From the IMG/VR virus record IMGVR_UViG_3300017989_000466, positions 1 through 22,487 of that record: a stretch of DNA of 22,487 nt; one strand, written 5' to 3'. Of this stretch, positions 8,032 to 14,847 are shown piece after piece. Numbering within the stretch: the first letter of the stretch is position 1; every line of letters begins with the position of its first letter. The translations under genes and the position numbers were made by a program. The notes beneath the pieces were generated by a model. The model did not search any database and was not told the DNA's origin. It saw nothing but the letters and a program-made list of their open reading frames with translations. Source of the DNA: a virus.

Positions 8032-8830
8032 TATAGAGAAGGTAAAGGAAGATTATCAGAGGAAGTTAGACATATTCAAGGATCCCAAGTTTATATTCAA
8101 CGAGTCAGCCCACACGTACCATTTCGAGGGTATCAAATATGATTCTGTAACCACATTTCTTAAGAAGTTTAAAGTTCCTTTCGACCGTGAATACTGGGCA
8201 AATAGGAAAGCTCAGGAAAGAGGCGTAGATGTTTCTGTTGTGAAAGAAGAGTGGCAACAAAAGGCAAATGTTGCTAACGTCTTAGGTACTGCAGTGCATA
8301 AATGGATAGAGGATTTTTGGACTGGGTTGAACCCAGAAACACCGGAAGATCCTGAAGTCCGTAGTAGGGTGGAAAAATTTTTAACCCTGAAGGATGAAAG
8401 GTTTCAGGATCTTGTTCCGTTAGAATCCGAGCTCAAGGTGTTCTCTAAAAAATGGAGATTAGCGGGAACTGTGGATCAACCCTTTCTCATGTGGGACAAA
8501 AAGGAAAATAAGCTTTTGTTCCTGATTGGGGATTGGAAGACTAATAAGGAATTTAAGGACGATAAGCACCCAAAGGGTAGATTCAAAAAGCTTTTACACC
8601 CTTTTGCTGATCTTTACGAAAATTCACATAATGAGTATTCTATACAGATAAGCCTATATCGTTTAATAATAGAGGAGGAAACGGGTCTAGAAACGCACGG
8701 GGGATTCCTTTGCCATATTGGACCTCAAGATAAGCCCAAATTATATCCAGTAAAAGATCTTCGAGAAAGACTTAAGATATATTTACAACACAACAGAGAA
8801 GAATTTGATGTTTTTGACATCTCTGAATGA
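8018..8830 (+). CDS. PD-(D/E)XK-family nuclease (RecB/exonuclease-like)
   Basis: A 270-residue protein with the motif order of RecB-like PD-(D/E)XK nucleases: GTAVHKWIEDF (about 90-100), an acidic ESE (136-138), GTVDQ (150-154, catalytic Asp), GDWKT (171-175, Asp and Lys of the core) and QISLYRLI (210-217, the conserved Gln-Tyr helix). The N-terminus has a YDSVTTFLKKF segment often seen in phage exonucleases of this type. It probably degrades or processes DNA; whether as exonuclease, recombination or host-DNA-degrading enzyme cannot be told. The first start is TTG 8018, inside the previous gene, with TTG 8024 as an alternative. No ATG fits without losing conserved sequence, so initiation is probably coupled to the upstream gene. 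Confidence 0.75.
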   Translation: MDLVNIEKVKEDYQRKLDIFKDPKFIFNESAHTYHFEGIKYDSVTTFLKKFKVPFDREYWANRKAQERGVDVSVVKEEWQQKANVANVLGTAVHKWIEDFWTGLNPETPEDPEVRSRVEKFLTLKDERFQDLVPLESELKVFSKKWRLAGTVDQPFLMWDKKENKLLFLIGDWKTNKEFKDDKHPKGRFKKLLHPFADLYENSHNEYSIQISLYRLIIEEETGLETHGGFLCHIGPQDKPKLYPVKDLRERLKIYLQHNREEFDVFDISE

Positions 8831-8871
8831 AACAATACTGTTTAAATTACTAAAAAATAAAAAGAAAGTAA

Positions 8872-9393
8872 ATGGCAAAGTCAAAAAAACAAACCCAATC
8901 AAAAGTCGTAGAATTGGATGCTAGTCAAGTTGCAGACAACCTCAGTGAAGAAGCTCTTTCTAGATTAAATGAAGAGAGAATCAAAGCTGCTGAAGAAAAT
9001 CTAGAAAACGCAAAGAAAAGGGTTTCTACTAAAGTATACGCGGTTCAATTTGAATCGATGTCCCATATTGACATGTTTATCGATTTTATGAACAATGATG
9101 CTGAGTGGAAAGAAAAAGAATCTCTTGGTGTTATTGAGATCTGCAAAGTTCTTGATAAGCTAAAGTCGGATGGTATCAAGAATAATATACTTTACCTCCA
9201 GGCTTTACCTTTGGAAGCAAGCCACTACTTTATTTCCAAGCAAAGTGGGAAGGGACTTAAGGAAGCAAAAGCTTTTATCTCCTTGCTAAAACCTTTTGAA
9301 CAGGGTCTAGAGTCTGCTAAAGCGGATGCACAAGAGATTCAAGATTTAGAAAAAGAACTCGCTGCAGCTCAGCAAGGCATTGAATTAGCCTAA
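8872..9393 (+). CDS. Hypothetical coiled-coil protein
   Basis: Unrecognised 173-residue soluble protein. Residues 1-15 are Lys/Gln-rich, 20-50 form an Ala/Glu-rich helix (EERIKAAEENLENAKKR), 52-135 look like a globular alpha/beta domain (KVYAVQFESMSHIDMFIDF), and 140-170 end in a second coiled coil (DLEKELAAAQ). The leader is A-rich (AAAAAGAAAG) without a strong Shine-Dalgarno sequence, typical of this window's late-type genes. It is the last gene before an intrinsic terminator, so it closes the 6365-9393 transcription unit. Function unknown. Confidence 0.7.
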   Translation: MAKSKKQTQSKVVELDASQVADNLSEEALSRLNEERIKAAEENLENAKKRVSTKVYAVQFESMSHIDMFIDFMNNDAEWKEKESLGVIEICKVLDKLKSDGIKNNILYLQALPLEASHYFISKQSGKGLKEAKAFISLLKPFEQGLESAKADAQEIQDLEKELAAAQQGIELA

Positions 9394-9420
9394 GAGCACA
9401 TACACAAAACCATACATTTA

Positions 9421-9452
9421 AATAGGCTCCGATCAGTTGGGGCCTATTTTTT
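9421..9452 (+). terminator. Intrinsic terminator
   Basis: A 10-pair stem (AATAGGCTCC with GGGGCCTATT, one T-G wobble), an 8-base loop, and a run of six T at the 3' edge. It lies 27 bases after the stop of the coiled-coil gene and separates two transcription units. Confidence 0.82.
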
Positions 9453-9468
9453 AGTGTATGTAGATTTG
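9437..9468 (+). promoter_or_regulatory. Candidate Bacteroidota-type promoter
   Basis: TTG at 9437-9439, a 21-base spacer, then TAGATTTG at 9461-9468, matching the Bacteroidota -33 / -7 pattern (TTTG ... TANNTTTG). The -33 box overlaps the terminator stem. An ATATATAG element lies a few bases downstream, so the next unit may have two start sites. Confidence 0.35.
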
Positions 9469-9474
9469 GTTTAG

Positions 9475-9482
9475 ATATATAG
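9475..9482 (+). promoter_or_regulatory. Candidate late promoter element, ATATATAG
   Basis: Same octamer as at 4721 and 11852. It is 23 bases before the ATG at 9506 and just downstream of the terminator, a good position for a new late transcript. Confidence 0.4.
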
Positions 9483-9505
9483 TAAAACTAAAATTGTAAA
9501 CAATC

Positions 9506-9799
9506 ATGGTACAAAAGATTAAAGACAACTTCCAATTTATAGTATTGGGGTTCTTATTGTTGGTTTTTTTCAGACAATGCGGTGTAAATAGGGATATTGA
9601 TCGGATTGAAAAGGAGCTTAAGAGTTCTAATACCGAGTTAAACGTAAAACTTGACTCTATTAACACTCTTTCAAAGGCCGAGATTAGACATGAAATGAAT
9701 CAAGTCATGTTCCAATTCTTAATTTATGAGGATGATTTCGATAAGAAAAGAATCTCCCTTTCAGAGATCAAAAATAAAATAGAAGCAAGTGAGGAGTAA
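9506..9799 (+). CDS. Small membrane-anchored coiled-coil protein
   Basis: Unrecognised 97-residue protein. A single hydrophobic segment at about residues 10-25 (FIVLGFLLLVFF) after a short basic start looks like an uncleaved signal anchor. The remainder is a charged coiled coil (about 30-95). The layout, an N-terminal anchor followed by a helical rod, is like that of several small phage envelope proteins, including inner-membrane spanins, but no specific family is recognised. It is the first gene after the terminator and promoter candidates, and its end overlaps the next membrane gene by 11 bases, so the two are probably co-translated. Confidence 0.6.
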   Translation: MVQKIKDNFQFIVLGFLLLVFFRQCGVNRDIDRIEKELKSSNTELNVKLDSINTLSKAEIRHEMNQVMFQFLIYEDDFDKKRISLSEIKNKIEASEE

Positions 9800-10565
9800 A
9801 TCAAAGTTGGTAAACGGTTTTATCATCGGCACCTTTGTCTCCCTGTATTTAATGGTGTCTGTGATTTCAACTATTCACGTAATTGATTTCTTTAAGCTTT
9901 CCAATCCTACCTGGTTAGCTATATCCCTTGCAGTAGCTTTTGAAGTTGGTGCAGCAGCATCACTGGCTTCATTAATAGCAATGGAAAAGATGAATAAATC
10001 CCTTGTGTGGTTTTTGTTTATTCTTCTAACTGCTATGCAAGCAATGGGAAATACTTATTACGCATTTGTAAACCTAGGGGACTACACATCTTGGTCCGAA
10101 CTCTTCGGCCTAATAGAAGAGGAGGAAATATTCCAAAAGAGGGTTCTTTCCATAGTCTCTGGTGCTATCCTTCCGATTGTAGCATTAGGATTTATAAAGT
10201 CGCTTGTCGATTATATCAAGCCTGATGAAAATGATAATAAAGATAGTGAGATTAAAGCTGATGAACAGACAGCCGTTGACCAAGAGAAAGAAGAGGCTCA
10301 AGATCTAGACGATTCTGATGAATTACAAGATATCAGTGAACCCTTAAAATATGATGATACCTCGGATTTGGTTGAATTACCCGGGGGAGAGCTTGAATTG
10401 GAGGATATGGCCTCTGGCGACAGCACAGAGGATGTTGAATCACAGGAGGAAAAAAAACCAATTTCACAGGACAACATTGAGATTGTAAATGTTAATTCAA
10501 ACAAGAGCACTCTTAAAAGGGTTGATATGCCTATAGATCCTGATGTAAACCCAACTAGGCTTTAA
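9789..10565 (+). CDS. Four-helix membrane protein with acidic tail
   Basis: Unrecognised 258-residue protein. Four hydrophobic segments at about 8-31, 41-65, 71-93 and 118-140 predict an integral membrane protein. Residues 145-230 form a very acidic, probably disordered cytoplasmic tail (many Asp and Glu), ending with a short segment containing VNVNSNKSTLKRVDMPI. GTG 9789 lies inside the end of the preceding small anchor gene, which suggests coupling. A role in the membrane (lysis control, superinfection exclusion or host takeover) is conceivable, but nothing in the sequence decides. It is followed at once by putative structural genes. Confidence 0.6.
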   Translation: MRSKSKLVNGFIIGTFVSLYLMVSVISTIHVIDFFKLSNPTWLAISLAVAFEVGAAASLASLIAMEKMNKSLVWFLFILLTAMQAMGNTYYAFVNLGDYTSWSELFGLIEEEEIFQKRVLSIVSGAILPIVALGFIKSLVDYIKPDENDNKDSEIKADEQTAVDQEKEEAQDLDDSDELQDISEPLKYDDTSDLVELPGGELELEDMASGDSTEDVESQEEKKPISQDNIEIVNVNSNKSTLKRVDMPIDPDVNPTRL

Positions 10566-10567
10566 TA

Positions 10568-11242
10568 ATGAGCGAGAACATAGGAGATAGTTTTGAAATA
10601 TTCGGTGGTGGATCAAGTAACGGCGGTACTGGGTCTGGACTTCCTTTTGGCTATGGCGATAGTAATTCTGCACTAACAACAGGTCAATCCGGACCCTGGA
10701 ATACTGAGTATACTTTAATTGCAAACGATCCTGGATCTTTAAGGAGGGTAAACCTTACTTTCTCAAATTATAATGATCCTCACGAGGTAAGAATATTCCA
10801 ATCCTCCCTCAATGTAACTTACCAAGCAGAGATAGAGGAAAAATTGGACTTGTCTGAATACTTCCATCCCCTGCAATCTTTTTCAAGCTACCAGAAGCAA
10901 ACCTTTGTTATCTCACCCGATTCTTCCATAAATCTGGACCCTGGTGATTTTGATACTACTTTAGGTGAGGTTAGCTTACTTATGGCAAGAGCTCATTACA
11001 ATGCTGATGCAGTTGAGGACCAAAGGCTTTTATATTGGCATTACAATTCTGGATATAGGAATATTATGTCCGATATGATGATGCTTACAGGTCAAGTAAA
11101 ACCAGATGCATCCTGGAGAGGCTGGCAGACTTTACCTAATATAGACGAGCAAGTCGGATATACTGGAGCAGCAACTGGTGGATTTGTTTTTTCAAACCCA
11201 ACTGAATATCCAGTTAAACTTACAATATTAACTGCAAGCTAA
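10568..11242 (+). CDS. Putative structural protein, paralogue A
   Basis: Unrecognised 224-residue protein. The first 45 residues are Gly/Ser-rich (GGGSSNGGTGSG), then comes a beta-rich region. The last ~75 residues form a domain also found at the end of the next gene: WHYNSGYRNI, MMMLTG, a conserved Trp, then GGFVFSNP and a final VKLTILTA. It starts two bases after the upstream stop, and its TAA overlaps the next ATG (TAATGG). Composition and neighbours suggest a virion component, such as a decoration, fibre or adaptor protein. The exact role is unknown. Confidence 0.6.
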   Translation: MSENIGDSFEIFGGGSSNGGTGSGLPFGYGDSNSALTTGQSGPWNTEYTLIANDPGSLRRVNLTFSNYNDPHEVRIFQSSLNVTYQAEIEEKLDLSEYFHPLQSFSSYQKQTFVISPDSSINLDPGDFDTTLGEVSLLMARAHYNADAVEDQRLLYWHYNSGYRNIMSDMMMLTGQVKPDASWRGWQTLPNIDEQVGYTGAATGGFVFSNPTEYPVKLTILTAS

Positions 11243-11787
11243 TGGCAACTAGACCTATAATATGTCCACCCCAACCTATAGATGGATTTCTTTTTAGAAG
11301 AGATAAATTCGTCCTTGAAGAGGATTACAATATCACTAATTTCTTTGATTTTAGTGATTTCCAAGATGAGGTTATATCTTATTCGAGATTAAAGGTAACT
11401 TTAAAGAGTGGTAAGAGCGTAAAAATTAGCCAAACTGATATAGGAGATGATAACGGATTTGTAAAGTGGGTAGCAGTTAAGGTAAAATACCCAGCTCCTA
11501 AGGATCCTATATTATATGGATCACAAACTCCGATTATACCCGGGGTTCCTACCCCAACCAATGGAACTCCTCAAGTTAAAAAATACATCTTTTGGACATA
11601 TAGAGGAAATACCTATAATATAGGTGAAATGATGATTTTAACTGGTAGTAAACTAGGATCCACAGACTCTGAAAAAACTGGATGGAACCTTAGTGAAGAT
11701 TTCCTTCCGTATGAGGACGGTGGAATTACCTTTAGCAATCCTCATAGTGATATTGACGTAAAGCTTGAAATTATAATAGCTAGATAA
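11242..11787 (+). CDS. Putative structural protein, paralogue B
   Basis: Unrecognised 181-residue protein sharing its C-terminal domain with the preceding gene: FWTYRGNTYNIGEMMILTG, a conserved Trp, GGITFSNP, and a final VKLEIIIA. Its N-terminal half differs (beta-rich, PPQPIDGFLFRRD), with a Pro-rich linker around 95-110 (PGVPTPTNGTP) before the shared domain. ATG 11242 overlaps the TAA of the upstream gene, indicating translational coupling and joint stoichiometry. It is probably an interacting virion protein pair that arose by tandem duplication with replacement of the N-terminal part. Confidence 0.6.
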   Translation: MATRPIICPPQPIDGFLFRRDKFVLEEDYNITNFFDFSDFQDEVISYSRLKVTLKSGKSVKISQTDIGDDNGFVKWVAVKVKYPAPKDPILYGSQTPIIPGVPTPTNGTPQVKKYIFWTYRGNTYNIGEMMILTGSKLGSTDSEKTGWNLSEDFLPYEDGGITFSNPHSDIDVKLEIIIAR

Positions 11788-11817
11788 TTTTTTCTAAAAA
11801 TTTGAGTTTAGCTGGAA

Positions 11818-11824
11818 TATATAA
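11818..11824 (+). promoter_or_regulatory. Candidate late promoter element, TATATAA
   Basis: First of two TATATA-type elements in the 94-base leader of the large acidic repeat protein. The second is at 11852-11859. Confidence 0.3.
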
Positions 11825-11851
11825 TGGAAAAGTTTCAATATCATAGGTGTG

Positions 11852-11859
11852 ATATATAG
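11852..11859 (+). promoter_or_regulatory. Candidate late promoter element, ATATATAG
   Basis: Exact repeat of the octamer at 4721 and 9475, 22 bases before ATG 11882. Its presence argues that the in-frame GTG at 11849 is not the translation start. Confidence 0.4.
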
Positions 11860-11881
11860 AAAGCAAAAAAACACAAGTAGA

Positions 11882-14617
11882 ATGGACTTACTTAATCAAT
11901 TAAAAACTCTTAGGGAAACAACCACTAACCCTGAAGTTAAATCTATTTGCGAATCCCATATTAATAAAATACAAAACGGGGAGAACGTAAATGAATCCGC
12001 GGTCCTTGAATCTGTTGATCAGGTTGTGAAGGAAAGCGAAGGCGAAAGCGCTGTAAATCCTATGGAGATGATCAGACAACAAGAAATTGAAAGATCTAAA
12101 TCTGCAGCTCAAAGATTAATGGAATCTTGGGGAGGTATTGGATCATCAACTTCAAGAAATTCTGGATCTTATGTAGACGCTAAAAAGGATGAAAGTAATA
12201 ACGAGATAAGCAATATCTCGGAAAGCCTGAAAGAAGTTGCTGAAAAAGATCCAGCAGCTAAAGCTTTTGTTGATTCTCAAGCAGTAAACAACTTAGGAGT
12301 TTATGAGTCTATTCTTTCCCTTAAAGGAACCGGGATTTATGAGCATCCTAATGTTAAGATCCTTTGCGAAAAATATACACATCTATTAAAAAGCAATAAT
12401 ATCCCTGAATTTTTGGTTGCTGAATCATTTGTCCAAGAAATTCAGAACTTTAACTGGGATAATAAAGTTAAGGCTGCTGTAGAAGCTATTAGTGAAAAAG
12501 TCCAATCACACCTACCTGAAATTGAGGTATCTAAAGCTCTTTACTCGATTGAGAAAAGCGCTGGTGCTGATTTCTACTCGCCAGTAACTGAATCTTTGAA
12601 TAAGTGGTTAGTTTCAGAGAATAAATCAGTTACCCTGCTTTCAAAGGAACTTTCAAGATGGTCTTTTAACCCAACTGTTAGAAACCTTGTTAATTCTCTT
12701 TCTTTGATGGAGTCATCTGAAAGTAAACTAAATATTCCCGTTAATAACGGAAATTCTTCAGTTAGAAAGGTTTACTCACCTGTACATGTAAGCGGTGGTA
12801 AAACAGTGTTTACCATTGGTAATAATGTCTTTGAAGGAAACTCAGAGGGAATTAAGAGACTTAATAAAGCAGAATTTGAATCTCTCCCAGCATCTTTTAG
12901 ATCTTTACTAGAATCTTTCTATTCTTCTATGGTTAAGATTAACGAAAACGGCCTTAGCTTCTATGTTGGAAACAGCAGCTTTAAGCTTGTTGAAGAAAAT
13001 GATTCAGTTGCAATCTATTCGAAAGAAACTAAGATTAACTTCAAGGATATCAATCAACTTGCTAAGCAGATAGCTTTAGAGATCTCTGGTAGCTTAGGTG
13101 TTAATGAATCTAAAGCAGTTTCGGATCTTATCAACCTATATGAAAATTTTGAAAATATCGTTGAATTGGATTTCGCTAAGAGATTGGAATCAAAGGTATT
13201 TGAAGGTGTATCTGTAAACCTTATTAAATGGAACTCAAACCTTTACCTTAACAGGATCAATGAGGGAATGAACGAGAATTCTCTATTTAAGGTTAATGGA
13301 TCACAAGCTACCAACATGGTTAAGGATTTGATGAAGTACGACATCTCTGAAGGATTAACAGAATTCTTGGATGGCGAGAACAGAATCAAGTCTATTATGC
13401 TTAACGATAGAAAGCAAATCATTGATAATATTTCTATTGTCGAGAATGAAATCAATAAGATTTCACATGCAATGTCTACAAACCCACTTTATGAGAATTC
13501 AAAAGAAATGCACAGAGCTAAGCATATGCTTGAGCAAGAGCTTTCTTCGTTGAGGAAAAAATGGGCGGCTGTTAACGAGGAGATCGAAAAGATCGAATCA
13601 ACTGTAACGGAAGTAAACAACTTAAACGAGGACGAGAAATTTACTGTAGGTGACTATGTAAAGGTAAAAGAATCTGGTAATACTGGTAAGGTAATTTCAG
13701 TCGATAGTACTTCTGGCTCTTATACAGTTCTTATGGATAACGGAAGAACCGGAGATTTCAGAATGGACGAGATCGTTGATATCGAAGAGGCACTAAAATC
13801 TGCTGGTGAAGAAAACCAAGAAGCAGACGAGACTCAGGAAGAAATTAAGGAGCAAGAAATGGCAGTAGCTCCTGAAAAACAAACTGAATCCGCAAAAGAT
13901 AAAACCCCTGCTGCTACTCTTAAGGCTAATACTTCTGCAGCTCCTTCTGCTAAGGATCAGGACGATGCTGGTAAAAAGGACATCGAAAAGGAAGATCATG
14001 CTAATTTAGAAGAAGCACCAGAGGGTAGCGAGAAGGAAACCAAGTATGACATTAAGTTAAAAGATTCTTTGGTTGACAAAGTGGGATACAACGTGAATGA
14101 AAATTCTGAAGACGTTGAGTCTACCGAGCCCGAAATGGCTGAAGCTCCTACTGATGGTAATACAGAACTCTCTGAAAGAGACGTTGAAAATACCGACCAA
14201 AACTTAGCGGAAGCCCCGGGCGGAAGAGATCATGCAGATTATGATGTAAAAGCTGCTCACGCAGAGGAAAAGAATCCGGATATGGTTAAAACTGATCCTG
14301 AAATGGCTTCAGCTCCTGGGGATGGTACAGATAAAGAAATGCATCACGAGGTTGGCAAAGAAATGGGATATAATCTTGATGAAGCAAATGATGTTGAAAA
14401 GACAGACCAACAGTTTGCAGTAGCACCAGGTGGTGAGCACAAAGCAGAATATGATGTTGAAGTTGCTAAAGCTGAAAAGGCAGTAGCAGACGTTATGAAG
14501 ACAAACCAAGAATTAGCTGAAGCTCCTGCAGCAGGAACTGAAGCTGAAACTGATGTTGAGGTAAACCCAGAAATGGGATATAACATTGACGAAAGCGAAG
14601 AGTCAAAAAAAAACTAA
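11882..14617 (+). CDS. Large acidic protein with KOW-like segment and Ala-Pro repeats (zero frame)
   Basis: Unrecognised 911-residue protein, probably virion- or prohead-associated. ATG 11882 (MDLLNQLKTLRE) is preferred; the in-frame GTG 11849 lies over a promoter-like ATATATAG. Residues 1-110 are helical and acidic, and 110-560 form a long mainly helical region. DNA 13630-13780 encodes a KOW-like segment (KFTVGDYVKVKESGNTGKV). From 13855 on, the protein is Glu/Ala-rich with seven copies of an AxAP-type unit (EMAVAPE, LEEAPEG, EMAEAPT, NLAEAPGG, EMASAPG, QFAVAPGG, ELAEAPA) and three copies of a GYNxxE-type unit. The zero frame ends at TAA 14615 immediately after an A AAA AAC heptamer, and two further AxAP-like units continue in the -1 frame, so a 970-residue form is likely. 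It may be a scaffold or head-associated protein. Confidence 0.75.
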   Translation: MDLLNQLKTLRETTTNPEVKSICESHINKIQNGENVNESAVLESVDQVVKESEGESAVNPMEMIRQQEIERSKSAAQRLMESWGGIGSSTSRNSGSYVDAKKDESNNEISNISESLKEVAEKDPAAKAFVDSQAVNNLGVYESILSLKGTGIYEHPNVKILCEKYTHLLKSNNIPEFLVAESFVQEIQNFNWDNKVKAAVEAISEKVQSHLPEIEVSKALYSIEKSAGADFYSPVTESLNKWLVSENKSVTLLSKELSRWSFNPTVRNLVNSLSLMESSESKLNIPVNNGNSSVRKVYSPVHVSGGKTVFTIGNNVFEGNSEGIKRLNKAEFESLPASFRSLLESFYSSMVKINENGLSFYVGNSSFKLVEENDSVAIYSKETKINFKDINQLAKQIALEISGSLGVNESKAVSDLINLYENFENIVELDFAKRLESKVFEGVSVNLIKWNSNLYLNRINEGMNENSLFKVNGSQATNMVKDLMKYDISEGLTEFLDGENRIKSIMLNDRKQIIDNISIVENEINKISHAMSTNPLYENSKEMHRAKHMLEQELSSLRKKWAAVNEEIEKIESTVTEVNNLNEDEKFTVGDYVKVKESGNTGKVISVDSTSGSYTVLMDNGRTGDFRMDEIVDIEEALKSAGEENQEADETQEEIKEQEMAVAPEKQTESAKDKTPAATLKANTSAAPSAKDQDDAGKKDIEKEDHANLEEAPEGSEKETKYDIKLKDSLVDKVGYNVNENSEDVESTEPEMAEAPTDGNTELSERDVENTDQNLAEAPGGRDHADYDVKAAHAEEKNPDMVKTDPEMASAPGDGTDKEMHHEVGKEMGYNLDEANDVEKTDQQFAVAPGGEHKAEYDVEVAKAEKAVADVMKTNQELAEAPAAGTEAETDVEVNPEMGYNIDESEESKKN
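14608..14614 (+). promoter_or_regulatory. A AAA AAC slippery heptamer (-1 frameshift site)
   Basis: In the zero frame the codons read TCA AAA AAA AAC TAA, which creates a perfect X XXY YYZ heptamer directly before the stop codon, inside a run of nine A. A short hairpin (14635-14654, GTTTGGGC with GCTCCAAC, one mismatch, TTTT loop) lies about 20 bases downstream. Shifting by -1 opens 59 further codons. Confidence 0.6.
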
Positions 14618-14793
14618 GAAAAATACTTAGTAAAGTTTGGGCTTTTGCTCCAACGGGAAAGGATCAATCTGAAACACCAGAACCTTTCGTCGATGAAATA
14701 AAAGATAAAATGAGCGTCGCCCCAGATGGAAAAGAACCAGCTGGAGACACGCTCATTTCTTCTGAAGATGGATCTGAAGAGGATAAGGCCTAG
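14614..14793 (+). CDS. -1 frame extension of the large repeat protein
   Basis: After -1 slippage at the A AAA AAC site, translation would continue LRKILSKVWAFAPTGK and so on for 59 codons to TAG 14791. This segment has no good start codon of its own near its beginning. It has the same acidic composition as the upstream repeats and carries two AxAP-like units (FAPTGKDQSETPEPF and SVAPDGKEPAGDTL), so it is best read as the C-terminal end of the upstream protein. A one-base undercall in the homopolymer would give the same picture: ten A instead of nine would fuse the frames directly. Confidence 0.6.
   Translation, partial: LRKILSKVWAFAPTGKDQSETPEPFVDEIKDKMSVAPDGKEPAGDTLISSEDGSEEDKA
14708..14758 (+). 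repeat. Long inverted repeat (hairpin) in the -1 extension
   Basis: AAATGAGCGT at 14708-14717 is perfectly complementary to ACGCTCATTT at 14749-14758, and CCAG/CTGG can pair inside the loop. It could be a processing or weak termination structure between two transcription units, or a recoding stimulator, though it lies far from the heptamer. Confidence 0.45.
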
Positions 14794-14825
14794 GCCGAAA
14801 CTAACCTCGAGGTTTAATCTAAAAA

Positions 14826-14834
14826 TAATATAAG
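14826..14834 (+). promoter_or_regulatory. Candidate late promoter element, TAATATAAG
   Basis: TATA-like element in the leader of the gp55-like gene, 13 bases before its ATG. Related AATATA elements precede the second portal gene (17972-17980) and the ligase gene (20645-20654). The intergenic stretch also contains two perfect palindromes, at 14787-14796 and 14803-14814. Confidence 0.3.
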
Positions 14835-14847
14835 TATTAATAAGGTT

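Larger units (their letters stand above)
13855..14790 (+). repeat. Degenerate Ala-Pro / GYN repeat region crossing the frameshift
   Basis: Protein-level repeats with core [M/L/F]-A-x-A-P-G/D-G followed by a variable acidic stretch ending in Y/H-D/E-V. Seven copies are in the zero frame up to 14560 and two more (FAPTGK and SVAPDGK) are in the -1 frame after 14614. The DNA copies are diverged, so they are maintained at the protein level. Confidence 0.7.

Noticed and set aside
11849-11881. GTG 11849 as start of the large repeat protein
   Set aside because: The stretch overlies an ATATATAG promoter-like element and encodes an unlikely Lys/Asn-rich leader; ATG 11882 follows it directly and starts a normal helix.
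14309-14586. Two overlapping minus-strand frames opposite the Ala-Pro repeats
   Set aside because: They exist because the repeats use codons without minus-strand stops; no leader or protein-like pattern.
14787-14814. Palindromes as an intrinsic terminator
   Set aside because: No T run follows either palindrome, so they are reported only as inverted repeats.
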